A stretch of 60,939 nt of DNA from an uncultured Bacteroidia bacterium (GTDB taxonomy: Bacteria > Bacteroidota > Bacteroidia > J057 > CALAJH01): NCBI GenBank assembly GCA_937922655.1, contig CALAJH010000025.1, positions 1 through 60,939 of the forward strand, given 5' to 3'. The position numbers and the translations under genes were made by a program. Below the pieces are notes generated by a model, which made no database searches, had not been told where the DNA came from, and saw nothing but the letters and a program-made list of their open reading frames with translations. Of this stretch, positions 42,942 to 51,330 are shown one piece after another. Position 1 is the stretch's first letter. Every line of letters begins with the position of its first letter.

Positions 42942-43115
42942 CGCCCCCGCCAATATGCACGGGCGTTCGCCGTCAAACCGTGTTTTTTTCGTCCCAATTG
43001 GGCACAAAAAAAGTTTTGGTTTGCCGTACGGGGGATGGCGTCGTCATAACGGACGAGCGCAATATTATTTTTCATTCCCGAACGCGATGGGTTTGCCGCG
43101 TGTTCCAAAAATTTG

Positions 43116-43123
43116 TTGATTTG
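43116..43123 (+). promoter_or_regulatory. -7-like element TTGATTTG
   Basis: One mismatch to TAnnTTTG (T for A at position two), four bases before ATG 43128. Confidence 0.4.
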
Positions 43124-43127
43124 CACG

Positions 43128-43742
43128 ATGACCCGAACCGAACTTGAATACGACGCCGTTGTGGAAAAATGCAAACGGCTCTTTATGCTCAAAGCGGTGG
43201 ATTACGGTTTGTCGTGGCGCGTGCTGCGTCCCGAATCCGTTACCGACCAAATATACATCAAGCTCAAGCGCATCCGGACGATAGAAGAAAAAGGCGAAAG
43301 GCGCGTGCCCGACGACCTCGAAACCGAATGGGTCGGCGTGGCCAATTATTGCGTGGTGGCGTTGATGCTTCTTTCCGCCGGCGCCGACGACGACGCTTTC
43401 GCCCAAGCCCAAACCGCACCCAACATTCAAGTCCTTGGCGCCGAATACGACCGCGTCGTCTCGGAAATCAAGCGGGTGATGCGCGACAAAAACCACGATT
43501 ACGGCGAGGCGTGGCGCGATATGCGCCCCGAGTCCTACACCGACCTTGCGCTCGTCAAAATTTTGCGGGTCAAGGCCATTGAGGCCAAGGGGGGGCAAAC
43601 GCTGATTTCCGAAGGAGTCGAACCCAACTACCGCGACGTTTTCAATTACGCCGTCTTCGCCCTGATACGCATCGAAGAAGGGGAGTCCGTGCCCGACGTC
43701 GAAAGCCCGCCCAACCCCACCGCGGAATGGTTGGGGCCTTAA
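43128..43742 (+). CDS. DUF1599 protein (nucleotide-modification-associated domain 1), tandem duplicated
   Basis: A 204-residue protein made of two related halves. Residues 5-80 (ELEYDAVVEKCKRLFMLKAVDYGLSWRVLRPESVTDQIYIKLKRIRTIEEKG...NYCVVALM) and residues 105-185 (EYDRVVSEIKRVMRDKNHDYGEAWRDMRPESYTDLALVKILRVKAIEAKG...NYAVFALI) align closely, each with DYG..WR..RPES. The Pfam description ties the family to nucleotide modification; the catalytic role is unknown. It stands alone between a promoter and GtrA. Confidence 0.88.
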   Translation: MTRTELEYDAVVEKCKRLFMLKAVDYGLSWRVLRPESVTDQIYIKLKRIRTIEEKGERRVPDDLETEWVGVANYCVVALMLLSAGADDDAFAQAQTAPNIQVLGAEYDRVVSEIKRVMRDKNHDYGEAWRDMRPESYTDLALVKILRVKAIEAKGGQTLISEGVEPNYRDVFNYAVFALIRIEEGESVPDVESPPNPTAEWLGP

Positions 43743-43841
43743 CCCTTTACCAAGGCGCGACGGCGTTTTTTTAGCGTGTTTTTTTCTTGGCGCGGATACG
43801 GATGGGAGGCGTTCCATGGGGCGCCGTTGTCAAAAATTCAT

Positions 43842-43849
43842 TATTTTTG
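43842..43849 (+). promoter_or_regulatory. -7 promoter element of the GtrA-adhesin unit
   Basis: TATTTTTG, exact consensus, nine bases before ATG 43859. Confidence 0.6.
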
Positions 43850-43858
43850 CGTTTTTGA

Positions 43859-44269
43859 ATGCGGAGGTTTGTCAAATATTTGGCGGCGGCGGGTACGGCG
43901 ACCGTCGTAGACGTGGCGGTGTATCAGGCGTTGGTGGCGAGCATCCTTGCCGACGGCCTGCTTGTCGCCCTGTGTCTGAGCTATACCATAGGTCTATTGA
44001 CCAACTTCATTATTAGCAAGTATTTGGTGTTTTCGGAATCGGAAACGGGAACGCGGCGCCAGTTCATGCGTTTTACCGTCGTGGCCGGTACGGTCTTTAT
44101 CGCCAACTATTATTTAATGAAACTGCTTTATCTGCTTTTGCCGCACGTGCCCGCCGGCGCGGTGGTGGAAGTATTCGGAAAACATACGACGGTACGCGGA
44201 TTTTCCGCGGCGGTCGTTGCCGTTTTAAGTTTTTTTTCCCACAAATTTTATTCTTTTTCCATTCGATGA
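43859..44269 (+). CDS. GtrA-family membrane flippase-like protein
   Basis: A 136-residue, four-helix GtrA protein: RRFVKYLAAAGTATVVDVAVYQAL, LCLSYTIGLLTNFIISKYLVFSE, QFMRFTVVAGTVFIANYYLMK, and VRGFSAAVVAVLSFFSHKFYSF. Such proteins help move polyprenyl-linked sugars across the membrane. Its stop overlaps the adhesin start (ATGA at 44266), so both are probably made from one mRNA; whether the sugar modifies that adhesin is not shown. Confidence 0.9.
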   Translation: MRRFVKYLAAAGTATVVDVAVYQALVASILADGLLVALCLSYTIGLLTNFIISKYLVFSESETGTRRQFMRFTVVAGTVFIANYYLMKLLYLLLPHVPAGAVVEVFGKHTTVRGFSAAVVAVLSFFSHKFYSFSIR

Positions 44270-47200
44270 AATTTTTAACGATATTAACGGCGCTGTTATG
44301 GGGCGTTGCGCGAGCGCAATGCGACAACGCAATTGCCGATTTTTACGCCCCGCCCGTATGCGCGGGCCAAGCCACCGTTTACGCCAACTTTTCCCAGGGT
44401 TTTTCGGCGAACGCCCTTTACGAATGGGATTACGAATCCGACGGCGCGGTGGACTTTATCGGTTTTAATCCGCCCCCCTTTACGTTTCCCGGTCCGGGCG
44501 AATACCAAACGACGCTGACGGTCGTGGACGAAAACGGTTGTACGGGCGTTGTTTTCCGTGCGGTCGACGTTCTTTCCTCCGACGTCGGGTTTTCGTTTTA
44601 CGAAAGCGTTTGCGCCGTCGACGGCCCGTTTCCGTTGGTAGGCAACGCGGCCGCGGGTGTTTTTTACGGACAATACGTTTATTCCGACGATGCGGGGGAA
44701 AACTATTATTTCGACCCGTCCGGGGCCATGGCTCCCGACGTTGTAACCATATATTACGAGGGTTACAATCAAAACCAATGTTTTTTTTCGACGTCGCGGA
44801 CGGTATACGTACAAACGCCGACAACGGCGACGATAACGGGCTTGGCGCCGAGTTATTGTACGGGGCCGGCGTGTGTGGCGTTGAACGGCTTTCCGGCGGG
44901 CGGATTTTTTTCCGGTCCGGGCGTCAGCGGCAATTTGTTTTGTCCCGGCGCGGCCGGCCCCGGTACGCACACCCTTACGTATCAAAGCGCCGGCGGCGAC
45001 GGATGCCCCTTCTTTACCTCCCGAACCGTAGTCGTGCGACAAACGCCGACGGCTCAAATTTTGGGCGCCGAATCAAGTTATTGTCCGCAGGCGCCGTGCG
45101 ACACTTTGACCGGAATTCCGGCGGGCGGAACGTTCTCCGGCCCCGGCATCATAGGCAATCGCTTTTGTCCCGCACTTGCCGGCTTGGGAACGCACACGAT
45201 TCGTTATTCGGGTAGTCAAAACGGCTGCGCTTATTTTTCGACGGTTCAAGTCACGGTAGCGGCCCCGGCGGCGACGGCCGCCATCTCGGGACTCTCCAAT
45301 CTTTATTGCTCGAATTCGCTTTGCGTGCGTATGTTCGGCACGCCCGAAGGAGGAACGTTTTCGGGCAACGGGGTGATTGGCGACCGTTTTTGTCCGGGTT
45401 CGGCGGGTCCGGGTACGCACGTCATTGGTTACACCGTTAATTTGGGCGACGGTTGCGTCGTTTCCACCACGCGTACCGTAACCGTCAATGCCGCGCCGAC
45501 GGCGACGCTTTCGGGTTTGCAAGAGATTTATTGTTTGCCCACGGCCGATTGTTCGGTTATGTCGGGAACGCCCGCCGGGGGTAATTTTACGGGTCCCGGC
45601 GTTTTGGGGGACGTGTTTTGTCCTTTGGCCGCCGGCCCCGGCACGCATACGATTCGTTACACGGGCCGGATAAACGGCTGTTCTTACGTTACGACCAAGA
45701 CGGTGGTGGTCAAGTCGCCGGTTTCGGTTTCGATTTTGGCGCCCGACCGTTTGTGCCAAACCGACGAACCCGTCGCCATCGGCGTAACCTTGCCCGGCGG
45801 CACGCTTTCCGGCCCCGGTTTGGACGACGCCGGCGTCTTCGACCCCGCCTCGCTCGCTCCCGGTTCTTATTTGTTGGCTTATACCGGCGTTTACGAAGGC
45901 TGTGCCTATCAGACGTATCGGGTAATTGAAGTGGCTCCGGCGCCCCAAACCTACGTTCTCCCCCTTGAACCCAAATATTGTCGTACGGACACGCTCATCG
46001 CCCTTGTCGGCTATCCCGTTGGCGGAACGTTCGACGGCGACGGAGTCGTTGAAATCGGCGGACAATACTTTTTCAATCCCGTTTTGGCCGAAGCCGGTTT
46101 TCACGTCTTTACTTATTCGGGAACGACGACGGACGGTTGTCCTTACACATCCTACGCCGCGACCGCAACCATCGAGCCGCCCGTCCCCCAAATTTCCAAC
46201 TTGAACCGTTATTACTGTTCGCTGGACGCTCCGGTGGTTTTGGACGTTTATCCGCCCGACGCCGAAGTGTTGGGAACGGGGTCGTTGGTCGACGGTGTGT
46301 TTTACCCCGGCGCTTTCGTCGGTTCGCACACCGTTACCGTTCGCGGATACGAATCGAATTGTTACTACGAACGCACGTTTGCCATAGACGTGGCCGTCGA
46401 ACCGGTGGTGGACATTACGGTACAACCGGGCTTCGACGGCGGCCCCGGCGTAATACGCGTACATATCTTGAACGCGGCCGTCGGCGTCGATTATTTGGTT
46501 TTGATAAACGGCGATACGGCCCATTACGGTCAGTCCGTCGAAGCTTTGGTTTTTGGGCGTCCGTCGGGATTGTATACCGTCGAAACCCGTTTGGGACAAG
46601 CCTGTTCGTTTGTCCGAACGGTAACGTTGTTGTCCCTCGACTCGAACTGTTTGCCGCCGACGAACCTGCAATTTATTGCCGCACCCGACTTTTCGGGGGG
46701 ACGGGTGCGTTGGCAAGCCTACGCGGGCGCCGAATCTTACACCGTTCGTTACCGCGAGCTCGACAATCCCAACTGGACCTACGTTAACGTTTCCGCACCC
46801 GAAATGGTTTTTCCGTCTTTGAACGCGAACGCGACTTATCGCATCGAGGTGGCGAGCGAATGTTTCAACGGCTTGACTTCGGAATTCGCGGGGTACTATT
46901 TTACTCTTTTCCCGCCACAGGCGGGTTGCGGAAATATTGCGCCGGCCGTTACGTCGGTGTACAAGACGGGGGTAACGACGGCGGGAATCACATTCACGTT
47001 GGTACAAGGGGCGATAGCCTACGAGGTACGTTACCGCGCGGGTACGCAGGGCGAATGGCAATATACGGCGAGTCCGCAAAATTCGGCGGCGTTGTTGGGT
47101 TTGACTTCGGGCTTGACGTACGAGATACAAGTACGGGCGGTGTGTTCGGACGGGGTGTTTTCACCGTGGAGTTCTCCGGCGACGTACGTGGCGTGTCCGC

Positions 47201-47742
47201 CGCCGTCGGCGACGCTTTCCGTTGTCGGAAGCATCGTTACGGCCCAATGGGCAACCTATCCGACGGCGACGGGCTACACCGTGGCGTGGCGGCTCAACGA
47301 ACCGGGCGCGGCGTGGTATCAGGTGGCTTTGCCCGCCAACGTTTCGATTTTCACCCTGCCCCAACTGCTCCCCAACCGCAATTACCTTTTCCGCATGCGG
47401 GCGCGTTGCGGTCAAATCGTTGGTTCGTGGTCGGGCGAACAAGGCTTTTCGACGACGGCGCCGGGCGGTCGCTTGGCCGCCGCATCCGTTTCCGGCGCCG
47501 AACTTTTCGTCTATCCCAATCCCAACGCGGGCGTTTTTTCGGTGCGCTTGCCCGCCGGCGCTTCAATTTTTCTCCGTCTTTTCGACATGAGCGGAAAATG
47601 CGTTGCCGCCGTCGAGCGTTCGGCCTCCGAATTTGAAACCGAAATCGAATTGGGCCGCGAACAGCCGCTGACCTCCGGCTTGTATCTTTTGCGCGGCGAA
47701 TCGTTTGAAGGCGTTTGGACGAAAAAAATCGTCGTCAAATAG
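44266..47742 (+). CDS. Large T9SS-sorted adhesin with eight Cys-containing repeats and Fn3 domains
   Basis: A 1158-residue protein with signal peptide ending GVARAQ. A PKD-like part (ALYEWDYESDGAVDFIG... PFTFPGPGEYQTTLTVVDENGC) is followed by eight modules of about 75-80 residues, each with a pattern like GTFSGPGIIGNRFCPALAGLGTHTIRY and ending GC....T.TV.V. Modules two to five have four Cys; the first and the last three have two. Three Fn3 domains follow (for example GAESYTVRYRELDNPNWTYV and GYTVAWRLNEPGAAWYQVAL). The C-terminus is a T9SS sorting domain (VYPNPNAGVFSVRL, LRLFDMSGKCVAAV, GLYLLRGESFEGVWTKKIVVK). SprB-type surface adhesins have similar layouts. A terminator follows. Confidence 0.93.
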   Translation: MKFLTILTALLWGVARAQCDNAIADFYAPPVCAGQATVYANFSQGFSANALYEWDYESDGAVDFIGFNPPPFTFPGPGEYQTTLTVVDENGCTGVVFRAVDVLSSDVGFSFYESVCAVDGPFPLVGNAAAGVFYGQYVYSDDAGENYYFDPSGAMAPDVVTIYYEGYNQNQCFFSTSRTVYVQTPTTATITGLAPSYCTGPACVALNGFPAGGFFSGPGVSGNLFCPGAAGPGTHTLTYQSAGGDGCPFFTSRTVVVRQTPTAQILGAESSYCPQAPCDTLTGIPAGGTFSGPGIIGNRFCPALAGLGTHTIRYSGSQNGCAYFSTVQVTVAAPAATAAISGLSNLYCSNSLCVRMFGTPEGGTFSGNGVIGDRFCPGSAGPGTHVIGYTVNLGDGCVVSTTRTVTVNAAPTATLSGLQEIYCLPTADCSVMSGTPAGGNFTGPGVLGDVFCPLAAGPGTHTIRYTGRINGCSYVTTKTVVVKSPVSVSILAPDRLCQTDEPVAIGVTLPGGTLSGPGLDDAGVFDPASLAPGSYLLAYTGVYEGCAYQTYRVIEVAPAPQTYVLPLEPKYCRTDTLIALVGYPVGGTFDGDGVVEIGGQYFFNPVLAEAGFHVFTYSGTTTDGCPYTSYAATATIEPPVPQISNLNRYYCSLDAPVVLDVYPPDAEVLGTGSLVDGVFYPGAFVGSHTVTVRGYESNCYYERTFAIDVAVEPVVDITVQPGFDGGPGVIRVHILNAAVGVDYLVLINGDTAHYGQSVEALVFGRPSGLYTVETRLGQACSFVRTVTLLSLDSNCLPPTNLQFIAAPDFSGGRVRWQAYAGAESYTVRYRELDNPNWTYVNVSAPEMVFPSLNANATYRIEVASECFNGLTSEFAGYYFTLFPPQAGCGNIAPAVTSVYKTGVTTAGITFTLVQGAIAYEVRYRAGTQGEWQYTASPQNSAALLGLTSGLTYEIQVRAVCSDGVFSPWSSPATYVACPPPSATLSVVGSIVTAQWATYPTATGYTVAWRLNEPGAAWYQVALPANVSIFTLPQLLPNRNYLFRMRARCGQIVGSWSGEQGFSTTAPGGRLAAASVSGAELFVYPNPNAGVFSVRLPAGASIFLRLFDMSGKCVAAVERSASEFETEIELGREQPLTSGLYLLRGESFEGVWTKKIVVK

Positions 47743-47765
47743 ACTTGTCGATTTGTTTTTTTTTC

Positions 47766-47805
47766 AAAGACGCCGTATCTTTTCGGAGTACGGCGTCTTT
47801 TTTTC
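47766..47805 (+). terminator. Rho-independent terminator after the adhesin gene
   Basis: A 12-bp stem AAAGACGCCGTA / TACGGCGTCTTT (47766-47777 and 47789-47800) followed by a T-run, 24 bases after the stop. Confidence 0.9.
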
Positions 47806-47832
47806 GTCGTATTTTCAAGTCGCTTTTTTGCC

Positions 47833-47840
47833 GAATTTTG
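47833..47840 (+). promoter_or_regulatory. -7-like element of argS
   Basis: GAATTTTG, one mismatch to TAnnTTTG, seven bases before ATG 47848. Confidence 0.45.
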
Positions 47841-47847
47841 CGCAAAT

Positions 47848-49614
47848 ATGTACGCAATAAAAGAACGGTTGCGCACGGCGGCGGGGGCGGCCGTCGAAAG
47901 CCTTTACGGCGTCCGGGAAACGCCGCAAATTCAAGCCACCCACAAAGACCATTCGGGCGACTTGACCCTCGTCCTTTTTCCGTTGGCCAAATACAAACTC
48001 GGCGCCGTTGAAGCGTTGGGGGAGGCCGTCGGGAAAAAAATGCTCGAATTTACCCCCGAAGTCCGCGAATTTAACGTCGTCAAGGGTTTTCTCAATTTAA
48101 CGCTGAGCGACGAATATTGGCAATCGGTATTGGCCCGCTCCGAGGACGACGATTTTTTTCGCCCCCCTCCGCGCCGCGAAAAAGTCATGGTCGAATACTG
48201 TTCGCCCAATACCAACAAACCCATTCATCTGGGGCATATGCGCAATATGGCCATCGGCGAAGCGGTATGTCGTATTTTGGAAGCGGCGGGCGCCGAAGTC
48301 GTTCGCGCGTGCCTGTTCAACGACCGCGGCATTCACATTTGCAAGTCCATGTTGGCTTATCAAGATGCGGGCGGCGACGATTCCCCGGAAAAGTCCGGAC
48401 TCAAAGGCGACCATCTTGTCGGTAATTATTACGTCGAATTTGAAAAAAAATATCGTGCCGAGGTCAAAGAATTGGTCGAATCCGGCATACCCGAGGCCGT
48501 TGCGGAAAACGACGCGCCGTCAATGAAGCGTTGTCGGCAAATGCTTTTGGACTGGGAGGCCGGCGAAGCCCGAACCCGCGCCCTTTGGAAAAAACTCAAC
48601 GATTGGGTTTACGAAGGTTTTCAACAAACGTTCGAGCGCTACGGCATACGTTTCGACCTTCTTCTTTACGAAAGCGAACTTTGGCAACGCGGCAAAACCG
48701 CCGTTTTACAATCGCTCCAAGCGGGCGCCTTTTACCAAAAAGACGACGGTTCGGTTTGGATTGACCTCGCGAACGAAGGCCTCGACCAAAAACTCGTTCT
48801 CCGTTCCGATGGAACCACCGTTTACATCACCCAAGACATCGGCGTCGCCGACCATAAAGACGAACTTCATCGGCCCGACCGTTCGGTATACGTCATTGCC
48901 AACGAACAGGACTACCACATGAAAGTTCTTAAATTGACGCTTCAACGTATGGGTCGAAAGTATGCCGACGGTTTGGTGCATTTGTCCTACGGGATGGTGG
49001 ATTTGCCGACGGGCAGAATGAAGTCGCGCGAAGGCACCGTGGTGGACGCCGACGACATTTTGCAGGAAATGTACGACACCGCCAAAGCCGCCACCGACGA
49101 ACTCGGCAAAACCGAATCGCTTTCTTCCGAAGAGCTTTGTGTTTTGTATGAAACCTTGGGTCAGGGCGCGTTGAAGTATTTTCTTTTAAAGCCCGAACCC
49201 GCCAAACGCATCGTTTTCAATCCCGCCGAATCCATCGATTTCAAAGGACATACGGGGACGTTTATTCAATACGTTCACGCCCGGGCGTGCAGCGTTTTGC
49301 GCAAGGCACAAGGGCTTTCTCCCGACGACGGCGGCGCCGGGCCGTTTCACGAACTCGAAATTGCGATGCTCAAACAGCTGGCCGCATTTTCGGAAACGGT
49401 GGGCGAAGCGGCCGAAAAGCTCAATCCCGCCCTCGTCGCCCATCGCGTTTACGACCTCGCGCGCGAATACAACCGGTTCTATTACGAATTGCCGATACTC
49501 AAAGCCGAAACGCCCGCATTGGTCGCCCGGCGAGTTAAAATCTCTCGGCTTACCGCCCGTGCCGTACGTTTCGGTTTGTCGTTGTTGAATATCCAAGCTC
49601 CGGAAAAAATGTAA
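47848..49614 (+). CDS. argS: Arginyl-tRNA synthetase
   Basis: A 588-residue class I synthetase: N-terminal Add1 domain, HIGH signature HLGHMRN in SPNTNKPIHLGHMRNMAIGEAV, FNDRGIHICKSM, YITQDIGVADH, YGMVDLPTGRMKSREGTVVD (KMSK-like), and a C-terminal anticodon domain with ALKYFLLKPEPAKRIVFNPAESIDF, then AREYNRFYYELPIL. All motifs are in the ordinary ArgRS order. The GT2 gene begins 14 bases later. Confidence 0.96.
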   Translation: MYAIKERLRTAAGAAVESLYGVRETPQIQATHKDHSGDLTLVLFPLAKYKLGAVEALGEAVGKKMLEFTPEVREFNVVKGFLNLTLSDEYWQSVLARSEDDDFFRPPPRREKVMVEYCSPNTNKPIHLGHMRNMAIGEAVCRILEAAGAEVVRACLFNDRGIHICKSMLAYQDAGGDDSPEKSGLKGDHLVGNYYVEFEKKYRAEVKELVESGIPEAVAENDAPSMKRCRQMLLDWEAGEARTRALWKKLNDWVYEGFQQTFERYGIRFDLLLYESELWQRGKTAVLQSLQAGAFYQKDDGSVWIDLANEGLDQKLVLRSDGTTVYITQDIGVADHKDELHRPDRSVYVIANEQDYHMKVLKLTLQRMGRKYADGLVHLSYGMVDLPTGRMKSREGTVVDADDILQEMYDTAKAATDELGKTESLSSEELCVLYETLGQGALKYFLLKPEPAKRIVFNPAESIDFKGHTGTFIQYVHARACSVLRKAQGLSPDDGGAGPFHELEIAMLKQLAAFSETVGEAAEKLNPALVAHRVYDLAREYNRFYYELPILKAETPALVARRVKISRLTARAVRFGLSLLNIQAPEKM

Positions 49615-49628
49615 TGATTTTTTAGGCG

Positions 49629-50675
49629 ATGTTCGACGCCCTTTTTTATACGGCGTGTGTTTGTGCGTGGGCCGGCGAAATCGTTACGCTTGCAGGATGG
49701 ATTAAATTTTCGGCGACGCGAAAAGCTTCGAACGAACGCCCGCGTTTTTCCGTCGTCGTTTGTTTTCACAACGAAATCAAGGTCGTCGAACGCTGTTTAA
49801 CGGCCTTGGCCGCGTTGGACTATCCCGACTTTGAGTACGTTTTGGTAGACGACCGCTCCACCGACGGCACGACCGAACGACTCAAAGCGTGGGTGCAAAA
49901 CCGTTCCAACGCCAAATACGTCCGTGTGGAAAGCGTCGAGTTTTCGCCGAAAAAGCAGGCGTTGTTGGCGGGGGCGAGGGCGGCCGACGGAGAATGGCTT
50001 GCGCTTACCGACGCCGACTGCGCCCCGCCCCCTCATTGGTTGCACGCCCTTGCCCGAGCCGTTCGTCGGGGCAAGCCCGTCGTCGTCGGTTACTCGCCTT
50101 ACCTTGTAAAACCGGGATTGTTGGGTTTTTTTATTCGTCATGAAACGGAAAAAACGGCGTTGGAATATTTGGGCAGGGCGGCTTTGGGTTGGAATTACAT
50201 GGCCGTCGGACGCAACATGGCCGTCAAGCGTCAAACGTTGTTGGACGACGGTTTTCGCGGGCATCGAAATCGCTTGTCGGGTTCGGACGATTTATTGGTG
50301 CGGCGCCACGCGGCGGCGCCGTGCGTCGAGGCGCAGGCGCCGACATTGCCGCCGCAAAACCTCATGCAATGGTGGAACCAAAAGACGCGTCATGTTTCCG
50401 CCTCCTCCGGTTATTCTTTGGCGACCCAAACGGCTTTGTTCGTTTTCCACGCGGGACGCTTTGCTTTATGGTTTTCGGCTTTGGCGTACGGCCGTTGGGA
50501 AGGATTGGTTGTGTTTTGGACTTTACAAACGCTATTGTATTTTGTTGCAAAAAAATTTTTATCTTTGCATCCAAATATTCTCTTTTTGGCTTTCTTTGAC
50601 AGTTTGCTGATTATTTATCAAATGACGGTGGTTCCGGCGGGAAGGCTGCGCAGGCCGATATGGAAAAAGATTTGA
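49629..50675 (+). CDS. Glycosyltransferase family 2 protein, membrane-anchored
   Basis: A 348-residue GT2 enzyme. An N-terminal hydrophobic stretch (FDALFYTACVCAWAGEIVTLAGWI) precedes the GT-A domain: RFSVVVCFHNEIKVVERCLTALAALDYP, EYVLVDDRSTDGTTERL, ALTDADCAPPPHWL (DxD as DAD), GSDDLLVRRHAA, then Q..QQ-like NLMQWWNQKTRHVSA (Q/RxxRW-like). C-terminal membrane helices follow (ALFVFHAGRFALWFSALAYG, FFDSLLIIYQMTV). It overlaps the sigma-factor start by 16 bases. The substrate is unknown. Confidence 0.9.
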   Translation: MFDALFYTACVCAWAGEIVTLAGWIKFSATRKASNERPRFSVVVCFHNEIKVVERCLTALAALDYPDFEYVLVDDRSTDGTTERLKAWVQNRSNAKYVRVESVEFSPKKQALLAGARAADGEWLALTDADCAPPPHWLHALARAVRRGKPVVVGYSPYLVKPGLLGFFIRHETEKTALEYLGRAALGWNYMAVGRNMAVKRQTLLDDGFRGHRNRLSGSDDLLVRRHAAAPCVEAQAPTLPPQNLMQWWNQKTRHVSASSGYSLATQTALFVFHAGRFALWFSALAYGRWEGLVVFWTLQTLLYFVAKKFLSLHPNILFLAFFDSLLIIYQMTVVPAGRLRRPIWKKI

Positions 50676-51265
50676 AGCCGTCCGCTCGAGCGGATGAAGA
50701 CAAGGCGATTATCGCACGCATCATCGACGGCGACGACAAAGCCTTTGAATCCTTGGTGCAAAAATACCGCAAGTCGGTGTATTATTTGGTGTTCAAAATC
50801 GTGCGTAACGCCGACGATGCCGAAGACCTAACCCAAGATTCATTCGTCAAGGCTTATTCTTTTATTCATAAGTTCGACCCGAAGTATGCATTTTCCACAT
50901 GGCTGTTTAAAATCGCAACCAACAACTGCATTGATTTTATCCGCCGACGCAAAATGCAGACCCTTTCCATTGATTCGCCTCAAAATTTTGACGACGGCTC
51001 CCCGCTCTACATCCAAATTCAAGACCGGGGACCGTTGCCTTCCGACAGCCTGCTGCTTAAAGAACGAAGAGAAATATTGACGGTGGCGATAGAACGCTTG
51101 CCCGAACGCTATCGCAATCTTTTGCATATGCGCTATTTTGACGAACTAAGCTACGAGGAGGTGGCCGAACGGCTCCGGCTTCCGATGGGCACCATCAAAG
51201 CCCAGCTCCATCGCGCCCGCGAACTGCTTTTTTCCGAAATAGCGGGTATACAAAAAAATTTATGA
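50660..51265 (+). CDS. ECF-type RNA polymerase sigma factor
   Basis: A 201-residue sigma-70 family protein. Region 2 is visible in KAIIARIIDGDDKAFESLVQKYRKSVYYLVFKIVRNADDAEDLTQDSFVKAYSFIHKFDPKYAFSTWLFKIATNNCIDFIRRRK; region 4 in ERLPERYRNLLHMRYFDELSYEEVAERLRLPMGTIKAQLHRARELL. No anti-sigma gene is adjacent. The sequence type is widespread in Bacteroidota; P. gingivalis SigP, the PorX partner, is an ECF factor too, but I cannot say that this is its ortholog. It is coupled to the GT2 gene by overlap and lies about 65 bases before the repeat-rich protein gene. Confidence 0.92.
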   Translation: MEKDLKPSARADEDKAIIARIIDGDDKAFESLVQKYRKSVYYLVFKIVRNADDAEDLTQDSFVKAYSFIHKFDPKYAFSTWLFKIATNNCIDFIRRRKMQTLSIDSPQNFDDGSPLYIQIQDRGPLPSDSLLLKERREILTVAIERLPERYRNLLHMRYFDELSYEEVAERLRLPMGTIKAQLHRARELLFSEIAGIQKNL

Positions 51266-51330
51266 CCTATATTCTTTCACCGCCGTCCGACGTTTCGGGC
51301 AACGAACCGACGGCGCTCTAAAAACATTTT

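Noticed and set aside
45073-47130. 685-codon minus-strand frame opposite the adhesin
   Set aside because: A long Arg/Gly/Thr-rich shadow produced by high-GC codons; no start context or family match.
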